This document shows positions 57,668 to 64,000 of a stretch of 64,000 nt of DNA, piece by piece. The position numbers and the translations under genes are program-made. The DNA comes from Pseudomonas sp. SID14000 (lineage in GTDB: Bacteria > Pseudomonadota > Gammaproteobacteria > Pseudomonadales > Pseudomonadaceae): contig NZ_NFZQ01000001.1 in NCBI RefSeq assembly GCF_002165135.1, positions 555,540-619,539 on the forward strand, given 5' to 3'. The notes under the pieces were generated by a model, which saw only the letters and a program-made list of their open reading frames with translations, was not told the DNA's origin and made no database searches. How positions within the stretch are numbered: the first letter of the stretch is position 1; each line of letters begins with the position of its first letter.

Positions 57668-60384
57668 GCACCCCGGCACTGCTGGCCGAGGGCCTCAGCC
57701 ATCGCTATGGCGACCTGGTGGCCCTGCACCCCCTCGAGTTCAGCCTGCCGGCGGGCACCCGCTGCGGGCTGATCGGCCCAGACGGGGCTGGCAAATCGAC
57801 CCTGCTGGGGCTGATCGCCGGCGTCAAGCGCCTGCAACAGGGCGAACTGCTGGTGCTGGGCGGCTCGATCCGCAAGCGGCGTCATCGCGCGGCGCTTTAC
57901 CCGAAAGTGGCTTTCATGCCACAGGGGCTGGGCAACAACCTGTATCCGGAACTGTCGATCAGCGAAAACATCCGCTTTTTCGCTACCCTGTTCGGTCTCG
58001 GCCACCGCGAGTGCGAACAGCGCATGGCCAACCTGCTGCAGGCCACCGACCTGCAGCGCTTTGCCGAGCGCCCGGCGGGCAAGCTGTCAGGCGGCATGAA
58101 GCAGAAGCTGGGTCTGTGCTGCGCACTGATCCACGAGCCGGACCTGCTGATCCTCGACGAGCCGACCACCGGCGTCGACCCGCTGTCACGGCGGCGCTTC
58201 TGGGAGCTGGTCGAACAGGTGCGCGCGCAGCGCCCACAACTGACCCTGCTGGTGGCCACCGCCTACATGGAGGAAGCCGAACAGTTCGAGCATTGCCTGA
58301 TGCTCGATGGCGGCCGCCTGCTGGCCGCAGGCCCCAGCCATGAACTGGCCGCAGTCACCCCCAGCGGCAAGCTGGACGACGCCTTCACCCACTATCAGGG
58401 TGCGGGCAAGGCGCAACACCCGCCACTCATCATCCCGCCACGCCCGGCCACTGACAGCCCGGTCGCCATCGAGGCCCACGACCTCACCCTGCGCTTTGGC
58501 GATTTCACTGCAGTGAACAAGGTCAGTTTCGCCATTGGCCGCGGGGAGATCTTCGGCTTCCTCGGCTCCAACGGCTGCGGCAAGACCACCACCATGAAAG
58601 TGCTCACCGGCCTGATGCCGGCCAGCGAGGGCAGCGCCAGCCTGCTCGGCTGCCCGGTGGATGCCAGCGACCTGGCCACGCGCAAGCGGGTCGGTTTCAT
58701 GTCGCAGAGTTTTTCGCTGTATGGCGAGCTCAGCACCCGGCAGAACCTGACCCTGCATGCCCGCCTGTTCGACCTGCCCAAGGCCGAGAGCGCCCAGCGC
58801 ATCGACGAGTTGATCGAACGCTTCGACCTGAGCGCCATCGCCGACCAGCCGTCAGGCGCCCTGCCCCTGGGCCTGCGCCAGCGCCTGTCACTGGCGGTCG
58901 CGGTGCTGCACCGCCCGGAAGTGCTGATCCTCGACGAACCCACCTCCGGCGTCGACCCGGCCGCTCGCGACGATTTCTGGCGCCTGCTGGTGGAGCTGTC
59001 ACGCGAGCAGGGTGTAACCATTTTCCTGTCCACCCACTTCATGAACGAAGCCCAACGTTGCGACCGCATCTCGCTGATGCATGCCGGCCGGGTGCTAGCC
59101 TGCGACACGCCGGATGCCCTGCAGCGCCAGTACCAGGGCAACACCCTGGAAGACGCGTTCGTGCGCTGCCTGGAACAAGCCCAGGAACTGGCGCCACAAG
59201 CCAGCGACAACTCCGTGCTGGAACAGGCCGCCACGCCTGTGCCAGCACGGCCCCGAGGCTTCAGCCTGCGTCGCCTGCTGGCGGTGGCCAGCCGTGAGGG
59301 CAAGGAGCTGTTGCGCGACAAGGTACGCCTGGCTTTCGCCCTGCTGGGCGCGATGTTCATGATGGTGATCTTCGGCTATGGCATTTCCCTGGATGTGGAA
59401 AACCTCGCCTTCGCCGTATACGACCAGGACCAGAGCCCGCAAAGCCGAGCCTATCTCGAAGCCTTCCGTGGTTCGCGCTATTTCGCCGAGCAGGCTCCCA
59501 TCCGCGACACACGCGAAATGCACCAGCGCCTGCAGCGCTCGGAAATCAAACTGGCGTTGGAAATTCCGCCCGGCTTTGGCCGCGACCTTTATGCGGGACG
59601 CCAACCGGTGGTGGCCGCCTGGCTCGACGGCGGCATGCCGTTCCGCGCGGAAACCAGCCGCAACTACGTGGAAGCCGTGCACCAGGCCAACCTCGAGCAA
59701 CTGGCCAAGGCCAGCCCACAACCGCAGCCGCGCCAGGACCTGGTACGCCTGGAAACCCGTTTTCGCTACAACCAGGATGTGGTCAGCGTGAACGCCATCG
59801 GCCCCGGGGTGATGGCGCTGATCCTGGCCTTCATCCCGGCCATGCTCACCGCGCTGGGCATTGTCCGCGAGAAAGAGCTCGGTTCCATCACCAACTTCTA
59901 CGCCACGCCCCTCACCCGCCTGGAGTTCCTGCTCGGCAAGCAGATGCCCTACCTGGCCGTGAGCCTGGTCAACCTGGCGCTGCTGGTGGCGATGAACCGC
60001 TGGCTGTTTGCCGTGCCACTCAAGGGTAGTGTGCTGGCCCTGGCTTGTGGCGGCGTCGCCTACCTGCTGGCAACTACCAGCCTGGGCCTGCTGATCTCGG
60101 CCTTCACCCGTACCCAGATCGCCGCCATCCTGGGCACCATGATCATCACCAGCCTGCCGACCATCCAGTTTTCCGGGCTGATCGTGCCACGCTCGTCGCT
60201 TGACGGCGCGGCAGCGGTGATGGGCCAGCTATTCCCGGCGGGCTACTTCCTCGACATCGCGGTCGGCACTTTCACCAAGGCGCTGGGCCTGCGCGAACTG
60301 TGGTCGCAGTGCCTGATCCTGCTGAGCTTCTTTGCCGTGTTCACCGGCCTGAGCCTGGCCATGCTGAAGAAGCAGGAGGCCTGA
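57664..60384 (+). CDS. rbbA: fused double-ATPase ABC-2 exporter, RbbA/YhiH-like
   Basis: This 906-residue protein has two ATP-binding domains, Walker A GPDGAGKST (about 39-47) with LSGGMKQK, and GSNGCGKTT (about 300-308) with the atypical signature LPLGLRQR. A C-terminal ABC-2 membrane domain (about 560-906) follows. Order and size match E. coli RbbA (YhiH), first described as a ribosome-bound ATPase and also a likely exporter part. The HlyD gene upstream and the YhhJ-like permease downstream make the export role likely. Confidence 0.85.
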   Translation: MSTPALLAEGLSHRYGDLVALHPLEFSLPAGTRCGLIGPDGAGKSTLLGLIAGVKRLQQGELLVLGGSIRKRRHRAALYPKVAFMPQGLGNNLYPELSISENIRFFATLFGLGHRECEQRMANLLQATDLQRFAERPAGKLSGGMKQKLGLCCALIHEPDLLILDEPTTGVDPLSRRRFWELVEQVRAQRPQLTLLVATAYMEEAEQFEHCLMLDGGRLLAAGPSHELAAVTPSGKLDDAFTHYQGAGKAQHPPLIIPPRPATDSPVAIEAHDLTLRFGDFTAVNKVSFAIGRGEIFGFLGSNGCGKTTTMKVLTGLMPASEGSASLLGCPVDASDLATRKRVGFMSQSFSLYGELSTRQNLTLHARLFDLPKAESAQRIDELIERFDLSAIADQPSGALPLGLRQRLSLAVAVLHRPEVLILDEPTSGVDPAARDDFWRLLVELSREQGVTIFLSTHFMNEAQRCDRISLMHAGRVLACDTPDALQRQYQGNTLEDAFVRCLEQAQELAPQASDNSVLEQAATPVPARPRGFSLRRLLAVASREGKELLRDKVRLAFALLGAMFMMVIFGYGISLDVENLAFAVYDQDQSPQSRAYLEAFRGSRYFAEQAPIRDTREMHQRLQRSEIKLALEIPPGFGRDLYAGRQPVVAAWLDGGMPFRAETSRNYVEAVHQANLEQLAKASPQPQPRQDLVRLETRFRYNQDVVSVNAIGPGVMALILAFIPAMLTALGIVREKELGSITNFYATPLTRLEFLLGKQMPYLAVSLVNLALLVAMNRWLFAVPLKGSVLALACGGVAYLLATTSLGLLISAFTRTQIAAILGTMIITSLPTIQFSGLIVPRSSLDGAAAVMGQLFPAGYFLDIAVGTFTKALGLRELWSQCLILLSFFAVFTGLSLAMLKKQEA

Positions 60385-60385
60385 G

Positions 60386-61498
60386 ATGTCGCACCTGAAC
60401 CACACCCTGCGCCTGGGCCTGAAAGAGCTGACCAGCCTGCGCCATGACAGCGTGCTGCTGTTGTTCCTGCTGTACGCCTTCAGCGTGGCCATCTACATGC
60501 CGGCAGCCGGCTCGGTGATCGGCGTGCACAACGCCAGCGTCGCGGTGGTGGACGAAGATCACAGCCTGGTTTCGCGCAAACTCGGCGAAGCCTTGCAACC
60601 GCCCGAGTTCCAGCCTGCCGTGCCGCTGGCACCGCAACGCCTGGACCAGGCCATGGATAGCGGCCAGTACACTTTCGTGATCAACGTGCCGGTGAATTTC
60701 CAGAGCGATCTGCTGGCCGGGCGCTCGCCGGAACTGCAGATCAATGTCGACGCCACGGCCATGAGCCAGGCCTTCATGGGTGCCGGCTACATCGGCCGCA
60801 TCTTCGAGCGCGAGCTGCTCGACTACAGCCAGCGGAGCAACACGCAAAGCCCGGTGGCGATCAGTGCAAAGGCCCTGTTCAACCCCAACCTGGAGGGTGG
60901 CTGGTTCCTGGCGGTGATCCAGATCGTCAACAACATCACTATCCTGGCGATCATCCTCACCGGCACCGCGCTGCTGCGCGAGCGCGAGCACGGCACCCTC
61001 GACCACCTGCTGGTGCTGCCATTGACCGCGCTGGAAATCATGCTGGCGAAAATCGCCAGCAACGCGCTGGTGGTGGTGATCTGCACCTGGATTTCGCTGG
61101 TGGTGGTGGTCAAGGGCGCGCTGGGCGTGCCGCTGTCCGGTTCGATGGGGTTGTTCCTGGCCGTGACCGCGCTGTACCTGTTCGCCAGTACCGCGCTGGG
61201 CATTTTCCTAGCCACCCTGGCGCGCTCGACGCCGCAGTTCGGCCTGCTGGCGATCCCGGTGATCATTCCGATGCTGTTGCTGTCCGGCGGCAGCACGCCG
61301 CTGGACAGCATGCCGCAGTGGCTGCAGTGGGTGATGCAGGGGTCGCCGTCGACACACTTCGTCAGCCTTGGCGCCGCAATCCTGTTCCGTGATGCCGGGT
61401 GGACGGTGGTGTGGCCAGACATCCTGGCGCTGGCCGTGATCGGCCTGGTGTTCTTCAGCGTGGCGCTGGCGCGGTTTCGCCGAAGCCTGGCGTCCTGA
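60386..61498 (+). CDS. ABC-2 type permease (YhhJ-like)
   Basis: This 370-residue membrane protein has an N-terminal helix, a periplasmic domain (about 40-180) and five C-terminal segments with RERGTLDHL-like RE(H)GTLDHLLVLP. It forms the pore with the membrane half of the RbbA-like protein. It begins 1 base after the rbbA stop and ends the operon. Confidence 0.9.
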   Translation: MSHLNHTLRLGLKELTSLRHDSVLLLFLLYAFSVAIYMPAAGSVIGVHNASVAVVDEDHSLVSRKLGEALQPPEFQPAVPLAPQRLDQAMDSGQYTFVINVPVNFQSDLLAGRSPELQINVDATAMSQAFMGAGYIGRIFERELLDYSQRSNTQSPVAISAKALFNPNLEGGWFLAVIQIVNNITILAIILTGTALLREREHGTLDHLLVLPLTALEIMLAKIASNALVVVICTWISLVVVVKGALGVPLSGSMGLFLAVTALYLFASTALGIFLATLARSTPQFGLLAIPVIIPMLLLSGGSTPLDSMPQWLQWVMQGSPSTHFVSLGAAILFRDAGWTVVWPDILALAVIGLVFFSVALARFRRSLAS

Positions 61499-61539
61499 GC
61501 CATTACAAGCTCATTCCGCTGCGAAACTGGAAATATAGC

Positions 61540-61570
61540 AAAAAGACAAAGGGCGCCTTTCGGCGCCCTA
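61540..61570 (-). terminator. terminator-like hairpin between the export operon and the PemK-like gene
   Basis: GGGCGCC (61551-61557) pairs with GGCGCCC (61562-61568). Ts follow on the minus-strand side (TTTGTCTTTTTGC). It may serve the PemK-like transcript and, less well, the export operon. Confidence 0.65.
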
Positions 61571-61680
61571 CTCACAGACAGGTGGGCTTGTCATCGCCAT
61601 ATACCTGCCCGGCTCTGTAATTGCTGGTTGAACCAGGATCCGCAGAGTCTTACAAGCCCCTTACGGGAACGGGCTGATTA

Positions 61681-62115
61681 TCACGCATCCAGCGCAACAC
61701 TGACAACAGACTGCACTGTTGCTGGATGTGTGAAGCCCAGCGTAAAGCCAACAGCAGCCCTCACGGCGGCGAAATGCTCTGGCCGCATTGTAAAGGTCAT
61801 GTATTCCCGAGCACCACCCTGCCGCGACCTGACCCGGCACCTGTCCAATCTGGAGGTAGCCACCGTGTAGATCATGTCGCACTTGGCCCAGCACCTCAGG
61901 GCCGGGCCAGGCAGATAACTTGGCAGCACAACGTGATGCCTTGCCATGTGATCCGGTGCGGTGGTGCTTAACGGGATTATCGTCACTAACTGGTGATTTT
62001 GACTGTGCTTGCGAAGAACGACGACGGGGCGCACCTTGATCATTTCAGGCACTTGAAAGCCTGAAAAGTCGCACATCAGTACAGTCGCCTCTTTCGGCTG
62101 GTACTTCAAAGGCAT
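61681..62115 (-). CDS. lone PemK/MazF-family toxin-like protein
   Basis: This 144-residue protein resembles the PemK/MazF fold: VLMCDFSGFQVPEMIKVRPVVVLRK (entry strand with RPVVV), VTIIPLSTT and a helix near the C-terminus. MazF family members are sequence-specific endoribonucleases. No antitoxin gene is visible on either side, so it may be a solitary or chromosomally tamed member. ATG 62115 (MPLKYQP) is chosen; the frame reaches 62151. Lower GC and lack of conserved neighbours suggest acquired DNA. Confidence 0.72.
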   Translation of the reverse strand: MPLKYQPKEATVLMCDFSGFQVPEMIKVRPVVVLRKHSQNHQLVTIIPLSTTAPDHMARHHVVLPSYLPGPALRCWAKCDMIYTVATSRLDRCRVRSRQGGAREYMTFTMRPEHFAAVRAAVGFTLGFTHPATVQSVVSVALDA

Positions 62116-62279
62116 TGCCAACACTCTCGAGCAACTGAAGACAAGGCACAATTTAGCTTGGCCATGCCCCCAGAGACCGAAAACTGGCGGGCTTACAGGA
62201 AAGACAGATAGATCCTACAACCGGGGTAAGCCTGACTTCAATCCGGCTTAGCAGCGATAGACCTCACACTGTTTCAGTG

Positions 62280-62699
62280 TCACTGCACGATCAGGTTGTT
62301 GAACAGCAGGTCTTCGACGATCGGCTTGCCCTCTTCGGCTTCCATCACCTGCTGCACCTGCTTCAGCGCCTCTTGGCGAAGATGCTCCTTGGCCTCGACG
62401 TTGCTCATGCTGTCCACCGACTGCTGGGTGAACAGCGCCACCAGCTGGTTGCGGATCAGCGGCTCGTGGTGCTTCACCGCCTTCGCGGCTTCGTCGCCAG
62501 TCACGCGCAGGGCCACGTCGGCCTTGTACACGCGCAGCCGCGGGCTGCCGTCGAGGGCATAGTTGCCGACAAAGGGCGGGCTCAGGCTGATGTAGGCGAC
62601 TTTCGGCGCCCCTTCCTTGGCTTCCTCGGCCATGGCCGCAGCCGGCAGCAGCAGCGCCAGCACCATCAAGATCCACGCTTTCACGAATTCGCTCCTCAT
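62280..62699 (-). CDS. FliL-like protein with signal peptide
   Basis: This 139-residue protein has a signal peptide (FVKAWILMVLALLLPAAAMA) and a FliL-like body: YISLSPPFVGNYALDGSPRLRVYKADVALRV, HHEPLIRNQLVALFTQQS, VEDLLFNNLIVQ. Standard FliL is an anchored inner-membrane stator modulator within flagellar operons. Here the gene is isolated and the N-terminus looks cleavable, so it is a paralogue that may be periplasmic. ATG 62699 is used because the frame upstream (to 62741) is weak. Confidence 0.82.
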   Translation of the reverse strand: MRSEFVKAWILMVLALLLPAAAMAEEAKEGAPKVAYISLSPPFVGNYALDGSPRLRVYKADVALRVTGDEAAKAVKHHEPLIRNQLVALFTQQSVDSMSNVEAKEHLRQEALKQVQQVMEAEEGKPIVEDLLFNNLIVQ

Positions 62700-62853
62700 T
62701 ACAATTGGCGCCAGCTTACCCAGCATGCCGCTCAAACCCAAGCCCGGGCTTGTGCCGCCACTTATGCCTGCACATCAGGGCAGGCCATGCTCGTTGACCG
62801 GGCAGGCGGCCCTCCTACACTTATCGGCCACGACCCGCAAAGGAATAGCCCCG

Positions 62854-63831
62854 ATGAAAGCTGTGTTGTGCAAAACCCTGGGCCCGGCGCAAAACCTGGT
62901 GCTGGAAGAGGTGGCCAGCCCGGTGCCAAAGAAAAACGAGATCCTGCTGGATGTCCATGCCGCCGGGGTCAACTTCCCCGATACCCTGATCATCGAAGGC
63001 AAGTACCAGTTCCAGCCACCATTGCCATTCTCCCCCGGCGGCGAGGCAGCGGGTGTGGTGGCCGCGGTCGGAGAAAAGGCCGGCGCGTTCAAGGTCGGCG
63101 ACCGGGTCATGGCGCTGACCGGTTGGGGTGCGTTTGCCGAGCAGGTGGCGGTGCCGTTCTACAATGTGTTGCCGATCCCGGCGAGCATGGACTTCACCAC
63201 CGCTGCGGCGTTCGGCATGACTTACGGCACCTCCATGCACGCCCTGCGCCAGCGTGGCCAGTTGCAGGTGGGCGAGACCCTGTTGGTGCTGGGCGCGTCC
63301 GGCGGGGTCGGCCTGGCGGCGGTGGAGATCGGCAAGGCCATGGGCGCGCGGGTAATCGCGGCCGCCAGCAGTGCGAAAAAACTGGCCGTGGCCAAGGCGG
63401 CCGGGGCGGACGAACTGATCGACTACAGCCAGGCCAGCCTGCGTGACGAGATCAAACGCCTGACCGGTGGCCAGGGGGTGGACGTGGTCTACGACCCGGT
63501 GGGCGGCGAGCTGTTCGAGCAGGCGGTACGCGGGCTGGCCTGGAATGGCCGGTTGCTGGTGGTGGGCTTTGCCAGCGGGACCATCCCGCAGCTGGCAGCC
63601 AACCTGGTGTTGCTCAAGGGCGCGGCGGTGCTCGGGGTATTCTGGGGGGCGTTTGCCCAGCGTCAGCCGGAGGACAATGCGGCCAACTTCCGGCAGCTGT
63701 TTGCCTGGCATGCCGAAGGCAAGTTGAAGCCGCTGGTGTCGCAGACTTATCCACTGGCTGAGGCAGGGGCTGCCATTGAAAAGTTGGGGCAGCGTCAGGC
63801 TGTGGGTAAGTTGGTCGTGCTGGCCAGGTAA
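62854..63831 (+). CDS. NADPH:quinone oxidoreductase (zinc-independent MDR family)
   Basis: This 325-residue medium-chain dehydrogenase/reductase lacks the catalytic zinc site, has HAAGVNFPDTLIIEGKYQ, the NADP-binding LVLGASGGVGLAAVEIGKAMG (about 144-164) and VDVVYDPVGGELFEQ. It reduces quinones or enoyl compounds with NADPH; the substrate is unknown. ATG 62854 after AAAGGAA. Confidence 0.88.
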   Translation: MKAVLCKTLGPAQNLVLEEVASPVPKKNEILLDVHAAGVNFPDTLIIEGKYQFQPPLPFSPGGEAAGVVAAVGEKAGAFKVGDRVMALTGWGAFAEQVAVPFYNVLPIPASMDFTTAAAFGMTYGTSMHALRQRGQLQVGETLLVLGASGGVGLAAVEIGKAMGARVIAAASSAKKLAVAKAAGADELIDYSQASLRDEIKRLTGGQGVDVVYDPVGGELFEQAVRGLAWNGRLLVVGFASGTIPQLAANLVLLKGAAVLGVFWGAFAQRQPEDNAANFRQLFAWHAEGKLKPLVSQTYPLAEAGAAIEKLGQRQAVGKLVVLAR

Positions 63832-63846
63832 GACAGTTCCGGCCTT

Positions 63847-63873
63847 TTCGCGGGTGAACCCGCTCCCACAGGG
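63847..63873. repeat. single REP unit bordering an IS element
   Basis: TTCGCGGGTGAACCCGCTCC, of the CGGGTTYACCCG family. Its partner unit would lie where the insertion sequence begins at 63874 or beyond the window. Confidence 0.75.
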
Positions 63874-64000
63874 TGGACTGCCCCCGAAAAGTTGGACAGT
63901 TTTAGCCAGTAGCCTGAGTCCTGTAGCTGACAGGGCTCAGGCCATTGAGTTTCAGCCTGATGCGGTCATGGTTGTAGTAATGGATGTACTCCTCCAGGCC
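63874..64000. mobile_element. IS3-family insertion sequence, one end (continues past window)
   Basis: The sequence starts with a terminal-repeat-like TGGACTGCCCCCGAAAAG followed by TTGGACAG, typical of IS3-family ends, and continues into the transposase C-terminus. The other end lies beyond the window. Confidence 0.8.
63902..64000 (-). CDS. IS3-family transposase OrfB, C-terminus (partial)
   Basis: The minus strand encodes the last 32 residues, with [26 protein letters not shown], the typical end of the rve-domain transposase of IS3 elements. The N-terminal part is outside the window. Confidence 0.85.
   Translation of the reverse strand, partial: GLEEYIHYYNHDRIRLKLNGLSPVSYRTQATG

Noticed and set aside
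61600..61680. Possible small RNA or tRNA remnant between the export operon and the PemK-like gene
   Set aside because: Short complementary segments are present but no tRNA arms, CCA end or known RNA pattern could be recognised.

Overview
The window is high-GC DNA whose gene content and order fit the fluorescent Pseudomonas, most likely the P. putida group. It carries typical Pseudomonas blocks (spu polyamine genes, argA/argE, gcvTHP, ubiI-ubiH-pepP, zapA-6S RNA-fau). It also carries many REP palindromes of the GTGGGAGCGG and GTAGGAGCRGCC types. No tRNA, rRNA or CRISPR array was seen. Species-level assignment is inference from gene order and protein similarity remembered from the literature; no search was run.

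Region 1 (1-7000): a truncated 2OG-Fe(II) prolyl hydroxylase (probably the EF-Tu-modifying PPHD type), a DUF2059 exported protein, two alpha/beta hydrolases, a thioredoxin-like DUF6436 protein, a hexapeptide acetyltransferase and a large penicillin-acylase-family Ntn hydrolase.

Region 2 (7100-17460): a one-direction (minus strand) block that looks dedicated to sulfur acquisition. It holds a polar amino-acid (probably cyst(e)ine) ABC transporter, an orphan MetQ binding protein, a degenerate sigma-54-activator-like AAA+ protein lacking both GAFTGA and a DNA-binding domain, an RBBP9/YdeN hydrolase, the sulfate transporter CysA-CysW-CysT-Sbp and the small sulfur-starvation protein OscA. AT-rich promoter islands with TTATTC-type elements recur, and one 14-mer is exactly repeated in two promoters.

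Region 3 (17590-23670): a TriABC-like RND pump with two membrane fusion proteins and no outer membrane factor, then a frameshifted REP-associated tyrosine transposase (RAYT) flanked by REP pairs.

Region 4 (23670-33960): polyamine uptake and catabolism, spuB-C-D-E-F-G-H with divergent spuI. Hairpins follow spuC, spuD and spuE, and spuA is absent.

Region 5 (34080-46150): argA, argE, a CYTH-CHAD protein, an Lrp regulator divergent from an ACT-like small protein, an orphan GspE/PilB-type ATPase, a DUF2388 protein and the glycine cleavage operon gcvT-gcvH-gcvP.

Region 6 (46270-55830): an iron(III)-type ABC permease and binding protein without an ATPase; ubiquinone hydroxylases with a hotdog protein between them, pepP and a UPF0149 protein; then divergently a coiled-coil protein, zapA, 6S RNA and 5-formyl-THF cyclo-ligase.

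Region 7 (56000-64000): an EVE-domain protein, a YhiI-RbbA-YhhJ-like export operon, a lone PemK/MazF-like protein, a signal-peptide-bearing FliL-like protein, a quinone oxidoreductase and the end of an IS3-family element that abuts a single REP.
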